Assembly: GCF_900110455.1 (NCBI RefSeq)
Contig: NZ_FOIS01000002.1
Location: 558,001-622,000, forward strand
DNA from: Natrinema salifodinae
GTDB taxonomy: Archaea > Halobacteriota > Halobacteria > Halobacteriales > Natrialbaceae
DNA: 64,000 bases
Direction of reading: 5' to 3'
In this document: positions 9,420 through 17,357 of the stretch, piece by piece
Layout of the letters: each line of letters opens with the position of its first letter
How positions within the stretch are numbered: the first letter of the stretch is position 1
Made by a program: the position numbers and the translations under genes
Notes under the pieces: generated by a model
The model's database searches: none
The model's input: only the letters and a program-made list of their open reading frames with translations
What the model was told of the DNA's origin: nothing

Positions 9420-10289
9420 TCAATCGTTGAATTCAGTTCCGTCGGCGGCAGCTGCCCGATCGCGGATCCGTCGGGCCTGCGCGATCAACGGCGCGTCGAT
9501 CATTTCGCCGTCGATCTCGAAAACGCCCCGTCCCTCGGCGTCGGCCTCTCGTTTAGCTGCCAGGACGCGCTCGGCCCACTCGCGGTCCTCCTGCGAGGGC
9601 GTGAACGCCCGGTTTATCACGTCGACCTGCGCGGGATGGATCGCCAGTTTCCCGTCGTATCCCAGCTGAATCGAGAACTCGGTGTCCTCCCGCAGAGCCG
9701 TCTCGTCCTCGAAGTCGGTGACGAGGGTGTCGATCGCCGCGCAGTCGGTCGCCGCCGCCGCGAGCACGACCCGCTCTCGCGCGTAGAGCACTTCGGTGCC
9801 CTCGTCGGTCCTGGTCGCGCCGACGTCCGCCGCGAGGTCCTCCGCACCGAAGACCAGAGCGTCGGTCGCGGGCACGGCCGCGATCTCGTCGGCCGCGAGG
9901 ATCCCGCTCGCGCTCTCGAGCAGCGCGAAAACGGGGAACTCCGCGCCGTACTTCCCGAGTTCGTCGACGAGCGCGCGGACGTCGTCCGGCGAGCCGATTT
10001 TCGGGAGCATGACGGCGTCGAGGGCGACGTCCGTCCCGCCTCCGAGCAGGGCGTCGAGGTCGTCCGCGATCGAGTCGTCGGTCGCGGTGACCCGAACGCA
10101 GACCTCGCAGTCGGGATCGAACTCGGGGTCAGACAGGACACTTCGGACCGCCTCGCGGGCCTCTCCCTTGCGCGTGGGTGCGACGGCGTCCTCGAGGTCG
10201 AAGACGATCACGTCCGCCCCAGCGCCGGGTGCCTTCCGGCACAGTTCGGGGCGGTCGCCTGGCGAGAACAGGACGCTTCTGCGAGCCAT
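9420..10289 (-). CDS. CitE-like HpcH/HpaI lyase (citrate lyase beta / malyl-CoA lyase family)
   Basis: TIM-barrel enzyme of the CitE/malyl-CoA lyase family, which cleaves or hydrolyses 3-hydroxyacyl-CoA such as malyl-CoA or beta-methylmalyl-CoA. From ATG 10289 it has 289 residues. Motifs: RRSVLFSPGDRPEL, FDLEDAVAP (metal/CoA site, about 40), ALLESASGI (acidic metal ligand), VFGAEDLAADVG and GKLAIHPAQV. No alpha or gamma citrate-lyase subunits are nearby, so a citrate lyase complex is unlikely. In some haloarchaea relatives act in the methylaspartate cycle, whose first substrate is glutamate; the adjacent glutamate dehydrogenase makes that attractive but unproven. Confidence 0.88.
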   Translation of the reverse strand: MARRSVLFSPGDRPELCRKAPGAGADVIVFDLEDAVAPTRKGEAREAVRSVLSDPEFDPDCEVCVRVTATDDSIADDLDALLGGGTDVALDAVMLPKIGSPDDVRALVDELGKYGAEFPVFALLESASGILAADEIAAVPATDALVFGAEDLAADVGATRTDEGTEVLYARERVVLAAAATDCAAIDTLVTDFEDETALREDTEFSIQLGYDGKLAIHPAQVDVINRAFTPSQEDREWAERVLAAKREADAEGRGVFEIDGEMIDAPLIAQARRIRDRAAAADGTEFND

Positions 10290-10401
10290 GGTCTCGTCTG
10301 TGACGGCCAGGCCCAAAGCCGTAGGTGTGGCGGCGATCCGTCGGTCGGGGTCGCCGGCCGGGGCCCGGTTTCATCCCCTCCGTCCCCGTCTTCGTCGGTC
10401 G

Positions 10402-10424
10402 CACCCCTTGTTCAGAGTGAAAGC
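10402..10424 (-). repeat. Origin recognition box 1 (ORB-like)
   Basis: Reverse-strand copy of the shared element: CACCCCTTG then TTCAGAGTGAAAGCG. It differs from the consensus by one base in the Gs/Cs junction (TTG instead of TCG). Leftmost copy; its G-run points left, away from the AT-rich element. Confidence 0.8.
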
Positions 10425-10510
10425 GCATACGCGACGCGGGGTCGTGTCGTCCGCGGCTCGACCAGGGTGATGCGCGGCTGGACTAGGGTGATCGAAACGG
10501 CGTGTCGAGA

Positions 10511-10541
10511 CCCCACACACCCCTCGTTCAGAGTGAAAACG
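10511..10541 (-). repeat. Origin recognition box 2 (ORB-like)
   Basis: Full-length reverse-strand copy with the extended CCCCACACACCCCTCG G-string complement followed by TTCAGAGTGAAAACG. With box 3 it forms an inverted pair whose cores are about 22 bases apart. Confidence 0.82.
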
Positions 10542-10562
10542 TCTCGCCGTCGACCGGGGCTA

Positions 10563-10589
10563 TTTTTCACTCTGAACGGGGAGTGTGGT
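10563..10589 (+). repeat. Origin recognition box 3 (ORB-like, opposite orientation)
   Basis: Forward copy TTTTTCACTCTGAAC followed by GGGGAGTGTGGT; one base differs in the junction (ACGGGGAG rather than ACGAGGGG). It is the only left-side copy whose G-run points toward the AT-rich element. Confidence 0.8.
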
Positions 10590-10623
10590 TTCGATTCGAC
10601 GGGAACGGATCGGCGGACAGGGG

Positions 10624-10652
10624 GCCCACACCCCTCGTTCAGAGTGAAAGCG
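10624..10652 (-). repeat. Origin recognition box 4 (ORB-like)
   Basis: Reverse-strand copy CCCACACCCCTCG followed by TTCAGAGTGAAAGCG, nearest on the left to the AT-rich element (about 210 bases away). Confidence 0.82.
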
Positions 10653-10863
10653 CGATCGACCGGGGTCGGAGCGACGACCGGACACGGATGAGACGGACCG
10701 ACGTCACGAGCGATGCGGTCGGCCGCTTACTCGATTTTCCGCCGTTCAACGAGATTTACCGGGAATATCCCGCGTCTTGCTTTCGGTTTCTCACTACCGG
10801 TTCGCTTCTCGTTTCCGGTTAGTTGGTTCGGTCTCTCTACGAACGGTTCCTAGCACGGTCCTC

Positions 10864-10952
10864 GTTATCTAGGAACTCATTCTCTAGCTAGTTAGTACTA
10901 CTACATACAAATACTACCTATACCATAACATTTAATCTATATCTAGTAGGGG
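10864..10952. other. AT-rich duplex-unwinding element candidate
   Basis: About 90 bases rich in A and T in an otherwise GC-rich chromosome, containing ctagctagttagtac, catacaaatactacc and aacatttaatctatatc. It lies between ORB-like boxes 4 and 5. Low melting energy and position fit the site where the helix opens at an archaeal origin. No start codon follows at promoter distance in either direction that would make it an ordinary promoter. Confidence 0.75.
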
Positions 10953-11128
10953 AGACTCGTGACTCGAAAAAGGTTGATTCGAGAACCAATGAACTGAGAG
11001 CGGACCAGGCGGCGACCAGAGACACCGAGCACGGATCGAGCGGCGAACGGTGGTCCGGAACTCGCGTAACGAGGTGTCGGGTCGGTTTCGTTACTATCGC
11101 TTCTAGGTTCCCTGGCATCTCATTAGCC

Positions 11129-11220
11129 ATCTCTATCCTACCTCGCCTACCTCACTCCGTCCTGCCCCGCCCCACCACACCTCGCTCCATCCCGCCCCAC
11201 CCCACCTCTCGTTCTCCCGC
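11129..11220 (+). repeat. Pyrimidine-rich tract beside the origin
   Basis: The plus strand is almost free of G and poor in A for about 90 bases, with reiterated cctacctc, gccccacc and ccatcccgcc units. It sits between the AT-rich element and ORB-like box 5. It may be structural (triplex or single-strand prone) or simply a diverged low-complexity spacer. Confidence 0.6.
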
Positions 11221-11247
11221 TTTCAGTCTGAACGAGGGGTGGGGGCC
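11219..11247 (+). repeat. Origin recognition box 5 (ORB-like)
   Basis: Forward copy GCTTTCAGTCTGAACG followed by AGGGGTGGGGGCCA. CAGTC replaces CACTC. It lies on the orc1 side of the AT-rich element and its G-run points right, so boxes 4 and 5 form the inner inverted pair around the unwinding element. Confidence 0.82.
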
Positions 11248-11348
11248 ACGGTGAGGAACTAAACGGGCGATTCAGTCTGCATCCGGCCGCAGTCGTCTGT
11301 TCACCTTCGCGACCGATTCGGTGCCGTTTACCCACTTCGTACGGCTGT

Positions 11349-11380
11349 TTATCAGTCTGAACTACCTTCCATAGTTTTAT
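11349..11380 (+). promoter_or_regulatory. orc1 promoter with half ORB-like site
   Basis: ATCAGTCTGAACT at 11351-11363 matches the core half of box 5 but lacks the G-string. A TATA-like tagttttatt at 11372-11381 follows, about 27-32 bases before ATG 11406. The half site just upstream of TATA suggests that Orc1 may bind its own promoter. Confidence 0.55.
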
Positions 11381-11405
11381 TATGTCCGTCTCCCACGACG
11401 GAGAC

Positions 11406-12692
11406 ATGGCTGAACAGACTGGTGGGGATCCGCTCTTTCAATCTCACGATCCGATCTTTAATCGGAAAGAGCTCCTCCACGTCGGTCACGTCCCGGACGA
11501 GGACCGGATCGTCGGTCGGGACGACGAGATCCAGTCGGTCGCCGCCGAAGTCGGCGCGATCACGCGCGGTGATCCGCCGAACAACGTGATGATCTACGGC
11601 AAGACCGGCACCGGAAAGAGTCTCATCTCTCGACACGTCGCGACCCGCGCCCAGGACGCCGCCCGAAGCAACGATATCGATTGCGCCGTCCTTTACGTCG
11701 ACTGTTCCGAAGCGAACACCGAGACCCGCGCGACGCGCCAGCTGGCGCTCAGTTTGAAAGACCAGACCGGGTACCAGCAGAACATCCCGCTGCGGGGCGT
11801 CGGGACGATGGAGTACTACCAGCACATTTGGGGGATCCTCGAGGACTTCTTCGACGCCGTCATCGTCATCTTGGACGAGATCGACAAACTGGATAACAGC
11901 AACATTCTGATGCAACTCTCTCGCGCCCGCGAGGCCCGGAAGACGGACGCGTACATCGGCGTCATCGGCATCAGTAACAAGGTCCAGTACCGGGAGACCT
12001 TAGACGAGCGCATCGACAGCAGCTTCGGCCACCGGGAGCTGTTCTTCCACCCCTATGACGCCTCCCAACTCCGCGAGATCATGCGCAACCGCGAGGACGC
12101 CTTCCAGCCGGAGGTCTTAGAGGACGGGACGATCGAACTCTGCGCCGCCCTGGCCGCGAAGAAACACGGCGACGCGCGCAAGGCGATCGAGATTCTGAAG
12201 GAAGCTGGCGAACTCGCCCGCCGCACGGGCAGCGAGACCGTCTCGGAGGAACACATCCAGCAGGCTCAGGAGGTCGCCGAGATCAACCGTATCGAGGAAC
12301 TCACCAGCGGGGCGACCGTTCACGCGAAACTCGCCCTCTACGCGCTCGCGAGTCGCATCATCACGGGCGATCGGGAAACGTACAAGACCCGCGAGATCTA
12401 CAAGCGCTACGTCGGCATCTGCGATCTGGTCGCCAACGATCCGATCACCGAGAACGGGCTCTACCGTCAACTCAAGGAACAGGCCTTCCTCGGCGTCATC
12501 GAGTCCGAGAAGACCGGCGGCGGCCGCTCCCAGGGGAGCTATCTGTTGCATCGCCTGGTCACCGATCCGAAGCACATCGTCAAGGCGGTGCGCCGCGACG
12601 CCTCGCTCGAGGAGCTACCGACGTACGACCAACTTCGAGAGAACGGACAGTCGGCGGCGGATCGCGACGTCGATCTCAGTTCGTTTTCGTGA
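11406..12692 (+). CDS. orc1: Orc1/Cdc6 family replication initiator
   Basis: AAA+ origin-binding ATPase that recognises ORB elements and helps load the MCM helicase. The 428 residues contain Walker A GKTGTGKS (about 65-72), Walker B VILDEIDKL (about 153-161), sensor-1 IGISNK, sensor-2 region with GDARKAIEIL, and a C-terminal winged helix (about 300-400). I start at ATG 11406 because the TATA-like element at 11372-11381 gives a leaderless transcript there; ATG 11382 lies inside or beside that promoter. It is preceded by ORB-like repeats and followed by another, so it is probably the cognate initiator of this origin. Confidence 0.96.
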   Translation: MAEQTGGDPLFQSHDPIFNRKELLHVGHVPDEDRIVGRDDEIQSVAAEVGAITRGDPPNNVMIYGKTGTGKSLISRHVATRAQDAARSNDIDCAVLYVDCSEANTETRATRQLALSLKDQTGYQQNIPLRGVGTMEYYQHIWGILEDFFDAVIVILDEIDKLDNSNILMQLSRAREARKTDAYIGVIGISNKVQYRETLDERIDSSFGHRELFFHPYDASQLREIMRNREDAFQPEVLEDGTIELCAALAAKKHGDARKAIEILKEAGELARRTGSETVSEEHIQQAQEVAEINRIEELTSGATVHAKLALYALASRIITGDRETYKTREIYKRYVGICDLVANDPITENGLYRQLKEQAFLGVIESEKTGGGRSQGSYLLHRLVTDPKHIVKAVRRDASLEELPTYDQLRENGQSAADRDVDLSSFS

Positions 12693-12786
12693 GGCCGGTC
12701 ATCGACGATGGCGGAGAGTCACAAATCGGTCCGGCGGCTGCGCTTCGTCGCCGCTCCTGCGACCGGGACCCGCCCTCGCGAGCCGA

Positions 12787-12814
12787 TTTCACTCTGAACG
12801 AGGGGTGTGGGGGA
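12787..12814 (+). repeat. Origin recognition box 6 (ORB-like), downstream of orc1
   Basis: Perfect-looking forward copy TTTCACTCTGAACG followed by AGGGGTGTGGGGGA, located 95 bases after the orc1 stop codon and about 1.5 kb from box 5. Its G-run points right, like box 5, so the initiator gene lies between two boxes of the same orientation. Confidence 0.82.
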
Positions 12815-12882
12815 GCGGCGGTCAAGCGGATCCGGACTTCCGGGGAGCGCGAACTCCGCCGATTTCGCGGTCGGTCGGCCGC

Positions 12883-14160
12883 CTACGGCCAGAGTCCCCG
12901 CGCTTCGTGGGCCGCGGCGATTCGTTCGAGCGCGACGATGTAGGTGGCGTCGCGCCAGGTGACGTCACGCGACTCGTACTCCCGTCGGACGTCGGTCCAC
13001 GCCCGGCGCATCTCCGTCTCGAGTTCCTCGTTGACCCGCTCGAGGCGCCAGCTTCGCCGATTGATGTCCTGGAGCCACTCGAAGTAGCTGACCGTGACGC
13101 CGCCGGCGTTGGCGATGATGTCCGGGATCACCGGGACGTCGCGCTCCTCGAAGATCTGGTCGGCCGTCGAGGTCGTCGGGCCGTTCGCCCCTTCGACGAT
13201 CATATCGGCGTCGACCCCGCGGGCGTTCTCCCCGGTTAGAACGTTGCCGATCGCGGCGGGGATGAGCACGTCGACGTCGAGTTCGAGCAGTTCCTCGTTC
13301 GTGAGCGTCTCCGGAGCGTCGTACCCCGAGACCATCCCCGGGCTCTCGTCGTGTCCTTCGACGTCGCCCGTGTCGAGCCCGTCGGGGTCGTAGATCGCGC
13401 CGTCGACGTCCGAAACGGCGACGATCGAGGCGCCCAGCTCGTCGAGATAGCGGGCGGCGTTGGCGCCGACGCTGCCGAATCCCTGGACGGCGACGGCCGT
13501 TTCCGCGGGGTCCCGGTCGTAGTACGCGAGCGCCTCGCGGGTGACGATCCCGACGCTCCGTCCCGGCGCCTCCTCGCGACCGTAGGAACCGCCGACGACC
13601 GGCGGCTTTCCGGTGACGACGCCCGGTTCGGTCTGGCCCTCCTGCATCGAGTACGCGTCCATGAACCAGGCCATCGACTGCGGACCGGTCCCCATGTCGG
13701 GTGCGGGAATGTCTCTCATCGGCCCGATCATCGGGCGAAGCTCCTCGGCGAACCGACGGGTGAGCCGCTCCTTTTCGTTGGAACTGAGGTCCTTGGGGTC
13801 GACGATGACCCCGCCCTTGGCCCCACCGAACGGGATGTCCATCACCGCGCACTTCCAGGTCATCCACATCGAGAGGCCGATACACTCGTCTTCGGTGACG
13901 CCGGGGTGGTAGCGCAGTCCGCCCTTGTAGGGCCCGCGCACGCTGTCGTGGTGCGCGCGATACCCCGTGTACATCTCTTGGGATCCGTCGTCGCGCTCGA
14001 GCGGGATCGAGACCCGGTAGACGCTCGTGGGGTGGCGCAGCCGTTCGATCACCCCCTCGTCGATGTCGAGGTGGGCGGCCGCGCGCTCGAGTTGGCGACG
14101 GGCTGTTTCGACGGCGCTCTCCGTCTCGTCCGGTTCGGTTGTGGAATCGGTCGTTGTCAT
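12883..14160 (-). CDS. gdh: Glutamate dehydrogenase, second paralogue
   Basis: Same reaction family as the gene at 8063-9319: glutamate to or from 2-oxoglutarate and ammonia. The 425 residues show [10 protein letters not shown], the catalytic-lysine motif [12 protein letters not shown] (about 115) and Rossmann GFGSVGAN (about 237). It is clearly diverged from the first copy (for example [13 protein letters not shown] and MDAYSMQEG), so this is an old duplication, perhaps with different coenzyme or direction. The start is ATG 14160 ([15 protein letters not shown]), followed by a short acidic lead. It is divergent from the semialdehyde dehydrogenase at 14450. Confidence 0.96.
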   Translation of the reverse strand: MTTTDSTTEPDETESAVETARRQLERAAAHLDIDEGVIERLRHPTSVYRVSIPLERDDGSQEMYTGYRAHHDSVRGPYKGGLRYHPGVTEDECIGLSMWMTWKCAVMDIPFGGAKGGVIVDPKDLSSNEKERLTRRFAEELRPMIGPMRDIPAPDMGTGPQSMAWFMDAYSMQEGQTEPGVVTGKPPVVGGSYGREEAPGRSVGIVTREALAYYDRDPAETAVAVQGFGSVGANAARYLDELGASIVAVSDVDGAIYDPDGLDTGDVEGHDESPGMVSGYDAPETLTNEELLELDVDVLIPAAIGNVLTGENARGVDADMIVEGANGPTTSTADQIFEERDVPVIPDIIANAGGVTVSYFEWLQDINRRSWRLERVNEELETEMRRAWTDVRREYESRDVTWRDATYIVALERIAAAHEARGLWP

Positions 14161-14449
14161 CGTAGATTGAGTGAGTCAAGCGGAACGGGTGGCCGATCGG
14201 GCCGCCACGCGGCCGCGGAAACGGGCCGGCCGGTTCGCAAGCGCCCGCTGGTCGCACTGGTGCCGGCGGTACCCGATCCGCGGGCAAAACGCTTGGCGCT
14301 GCATATCGATTCCACGGCCCACCGGACCCACGATCCGTGAATCCGCGGGCTCGACACGACCGGACCGCCCGCGCTCGTAGTGCGGGCTCGAAGCGGTCCT
14401 TTCGAAGGCCACCCAATGTTCTAAGCCGCTCCCCGTGGTCCGTCACCGC

Positions 14450-15850
14450 GTGTCTATCGAGAGTACCAACCCGGCGACCGGCGACGTCGTCGACCGCTTC
14501 GAGGAGACCTCGGACGACGAGCGAGAGGAGCACCTCGAGCGGGCGGCGGAGACCTTCGAGGAGTGGCGCGAGACGCCGATCCAGACCCGCCAGCGGCTCC
14601 TGGCGACGGCGGCCGACGTGCTCCGTGACAACGCCGAGGAGTACGCCGAACTGATGACCGAGGAGATGGGGAAACCCATCGGCCAGGCGCGCGACGAAGT
14701 GCAGAAGTGCGCGTGGGTCTGTGACTACTACGCCGAACACGCCGCCGAACATCTCCAGGACGAGGTGATCGCGAGCGAAGAGAGCGCGCGCACGGTGGTT
14801 GCCTACCAGCCGCTGGGGCCGGTATTGGCGATCATGCCCTGGAACTTCCCGTTCTGGCAGGTGTTTCGCTTTGCCGCGCCGAACCTGGCGGCGGGCAACG
14901 TCGGGCTGTTGAAACACGCGTCGAACGTCCCCGGCTGCGCGCGAGCTATCGAGGACGTCTTCGAGCAGGCGGGGTTCCCCGAGGGCGCGTTCACGACGCT
15001 GTTGATCAGTTCGAGCGAGATCGACGCGGTGATCGAGGACGACCGCGTCTCGGCCGTCACCATCACCGGCAGCGACGGCGCGGGCCGCTCGGTCGCCGAG
15101 ACCGCCGGCAGCCAGCTCAAGAAGAACGTCCTCGAGTTGGGCGGCAGCGATCCCTTCGTCGTCCTCGACGACGCGCCAATGGAGCAGACGGTCGAGACGG
15201 CGGTCCAGGCGCGACTCATCAACAACGGCCAGTCCTGTATCGCGGCCAAGCGGTTCGTCGTGGTCGACGACGTCTACGACGAGTTCGTCGACCGGTTCGT
15301 CGACGCGATGGACGACCAGGTCGTCGGCGATCCGATGGACGAGGACACCGACATCGGCCCGCAGGCCCGCGAGGACCTCATGGAGGACCTCCACGAACAG
15401 GTCGAGGAGACGGTCGATCAGGGCGGCGAGATCGAGTTAGGCGGCGAGCCGATGGACCGCGATGGCGCGTTCTACCCGCCAACGGTGCTCACGGACGTCC
15501 CCGAGAACGCACCCGCGGATCAGGAGGAACTGTTCGGTCCCGTCGCGACGGTCTTTCGGGTCCCCGACGAGGAGACCGCCATCGAGAAGGCCAACGACAC
15601 CCGCTTCGGGCTCGGCGCGAGCGTCTGGACCGAGGATCTCGAGCGGGGCGAGCGGGTCGCCCGCCAGTTCGAGTCCGGCCTGGCCTTCGTGAACGAACTC
15701 GTCAAGTCCGATCCGCGATTGCCCTTCGGCGGCGTGAAGGACTCTGGATACGGGCGGGAACTCTCACGACACGGCATCCGGGAGTTCGTGAACACAAAGA
15801 CGATCTGGGTCCAGCAGGACGCCGGCGAGGAGACGGAGATGGTCGAGTGA
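14450..15850 (+). CDS. Succinate-semialdehyde-type aldehyde dehydrogenase
   Basis: NAD(P)-dependent aldehyde dehydrogenase of 466 residues, closest in pattern to succinate-semialdehyde dehydrogenases (gabD-like). Seen: MPWNFPFWQVFRF (about 128), TITGSDGAGR, Glu in LELGGSDPF (about 233), nucleophile Cys in NGQSCIAAKR (about 265) and DSGYGREL near the end. Two in-frame GTG starts exist; I choose 14450, which gives the conserved SIESTNPATG beginning and leaves a weak TATA-like ttcta about 28 bases upstream. It would convert succinic semialdehyde to succinate, a product that links glutamate-derived carbon to the TCA cycle. Confidence 0.9.
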   Translation: MSIESTNPATGDVVDRFEETSDDEREEHLERAAETFEEWRETPIQTRQRLLATAADVLRDNAEEYAELMTEEMGKPIGQARDEVQKCAWVCDYYAEHAAEHLQDEVIASEESARTVVAYQPLGPVLAIMPWNFPFWQVFRFAAPNLAAGNVGLLKHASNVPGCARAIEDVFEQAGFPEGAFTTLLISSSEIDAVIEDDRVSAVTITGSDGAGRSVAETAGSQLKKNVLELGGSDPFVVLDDAPMEQTVETAVQARLINNGQSCIAAKRFVVVDDVYDEFVDRFVDAMDDQVVGDPMDEDTDIGPQAREDLMEDLHEQVEETVDQGGEIELGGEPMDRDGAFYPPTVLTDVPENAPADQEELFGPVATVFRVPDEETAIEKANDTRFGLGASVWTEDLERGERVARQFESGLAFVNELVKSDPRLPFGGVKDSGYGRELSRHGIREFVNTKTIWVQQDAGEETEMVE

Positions 15851-15867
15851 GGTAACGGAAACGCGAT

Positions 15868-17235
15868 TCAGACGCCCCAGGGATAGGTCTCGGGCGGCGT
15901 CTCGCCGCCCTCGATGTCGAAGGGGTGTAGCGCCTCGGTCTCGTCGACGTAGACGAACGCGTCGTACCGGTCCGGGAGCACCGTCCGGACGTAGTTGCCG
16001 CCCTCATAGGACGGATCGTAGACGACGCCGATCGCGCGGTGACCGCGGGGCTCGACGAGCGGATCACCGTCGTCGGTCGCGTCGCCCGCGACGCCGTACC
16101 CCCGATCGAACTCGAGGATTCCGTCGTCGAGGTCGGCTCGGTGGAAGACGTCCTCGTAGCTGCCCGCCTTCGCTTCGGGGACGGTCATGCGTTCCATTTG
16201 CGTGCCCCATTCGTCGCCGGCGATGACGGTGCCGCGGTGGGAGCCGAAGCCGACCGCGGCGACGTCGGTATCGGTCTCGCAGACCTCCTCGCGGGCCAGT
16301 TGGCCGAGGTTGAGCTTCCCGCGGTCTTCCATGCTCGTCGCGCGGGCGTCGCCGATGTGAGTGTTGTGCGCCCAGACGATCCCGGGGCCGTCGTGGAACT
16401 CGAGCAAGCGGTCCAGGGTCTCGCTCATATGTCGGTCCCGGACGTTCCAGGACTCGCTGCCGCCGCGGGCCATCGCCCGGTAGTAGGACTCGGCGTTCTT
16501 CGCCACGAGGGCGTTCTGCTCGGCGGCGAAATCGGCGAGCAGGTCGTCGCCGTCGCGGTCGCGGTCCGCGTGGTGCTCGACCGTTTCCTCGCGGAGGCCC
16601 TGCAACACGTCGAGCACTTCCGCTTCGCAGTCCTCGGGGATGAGCCGAAGCGAGCGGGCGTACTCCCGTGCATCCTCGCCGTACGGCTCGAAGCAGTGGT
16701 AGGCGTCCTTGGCCCGGTCCGCCAACTCGGGATCGCGGTCTCGGAGGTAGTCGATCACGGCGGCCATCGACTCGTAGAGGCTGTAAACGTCGAGGCCGTA
16801 GAATCCCACCCGTTCGCCGCGGGGCCGGTCCGCGTTGTACTCGGCCAGCCAGTCGAGGAACGCCGCGACCTCCCAGTTGGCCCACATCCAGGTCGGCCAC
16901 CGCTCGAACGACGCGAGCACCTCGCCGGCGTCGTCGGCCTCGGTCCGCCCCGTGACGTACTCGGTCACCTCGTAGCAGTCGGTCCAGTCGCCCTCGACCG
17001 CGACGAACTCGAAGCCGCGCTCTTCGAGCAGCCTGGCCGTCAGCCGCGCCCGCAGGCGGTAGTACTCCGAGGTGCCGTGGGTGGCCTCACCCAGCAGGAC
17101 GACGTCCGCGTCCGCGATGTCGTCTACCAGGCGGTCGAACCCCTCGTCGATCGACGTCGCGCGCTCGGCGACCGCGTCCGCCGCGCGGTCGAGAGCCGCG
17201 TCGGTCTCGTCCCGCTCGAATCGCTGTGCAGTCAC
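15868..17235 (-). CDS. Erythromycin esterase family protein
   Basis: Member of the EreA/EreB-like family, metal-independent hydrolases known for macrolide ring opening; the natural haloarchaeal substrate is unknown. Motifs are LLGEATHGTSEYY (His and Glu of the active site), FVAVEGDWTDCYEV and VWAHNTHIGDAR. The full open frame reaches 17340 (490 residues), but the first ~35 residues are basic and family-foreign. GTG 17235 (VTAQRFERDET) gives 455 residues, a usual length, and frees the divergent promoter of the PH-domain gene at 17358. It converges with the semialdehyde dehydrogenase, 17 bases apart. Confidence 0.87.
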   Translation of the reverse strand: MTAQRFERDETDAALDRAADAVAERATSIDEGFDRLVDDIADADVVLLGEATHGTSEYYRLRARLTARLLEERGFEFVAVEGDWTDCYEVTEYVTGRTEADDAGEVLASFERWPTWMWANWEVAAFLDWLAEYNADRPRGERVGFYGLDVYSLYESMAAVIDYLRDRDPELADRAKDAYHCFEPYGEDAREYARSLRLIPEDCEAEVLDVLQGLREETVEHHADRDRDGDDLLADFAAEQNALVAKNAESYYRAMARGGSESWNVRDRHMSETLDRLLEFHDGPGIVWAHNTHIGDARATSMEDRGKLNLGQLAREEVCETDTDVAAVGFGSHRGTVIAGDEWGTQMERMTVPEAKAGSYEDVFHRADLDDGILEFDRGYGVAGDATDDGDPLVEPRGHRAIGVVYDPSYEGGNYVRTVLPDRYDAFVYVDETEALHPFDIEGGETPPETYPWGV

Positions 17236-17357
17236 GTGACTCACCCGCGCGGAGGTTGCGTTCGGATCCGTTTCGGGCTGACCCTTGCGTTCGTCGGCGG
17301 CTCGAGACGGTTCGAACAGACGACGCGTTTTTGTACGCACTGTTCGACTGCGGACCT

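Larger units (their letters stand above)
10402..12814. other. Chromosomal replication origin region (oriC with orc1/cdc6)
   Basis: The region holds five copies of a 20-odd-base element with core TTTCACTCTGAACGAGGGG, plus one diverged copy, at 10402, 10511, 10563, 10624, 11219 and 12787. They surround an AT-rich stretch (10864-10952) and lie beside an orc1/cdc6 gene. This is the architecture of archaeal origins: inverted origin-recognition boxes flanking a duplex-unwinding element, with the initiator gene alongside. The G-rich tails mostly point outward. The 1116 bases before orc1 contain no credible gene. Activity and rank among the chromosome's origins cannot be judged from sequence. Confidence 0.88.

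Noticed and set aside
10502-10822. 106-codon open frame covering ORB-like boxes 2 to 4.
   Set aside because: Its residues simply translate the repeats (PLVQSE twice); non-coding origin DNA explains it better.
11382-11405. Earlier in-frame ATG for orc1.
   Set aside because: The TATA-like element overlaps or touches it, which fits transcription starting near 11406.
12965-15394. Very long open frame (809 codons) on the minus strand over both gdh and the semialdehyde dehydrogenase gene.
   Set aside because: It is the antisense shadow of GC-rich genes: Arg/Pro-rich, no domain, and it runs through two confirmed genes.
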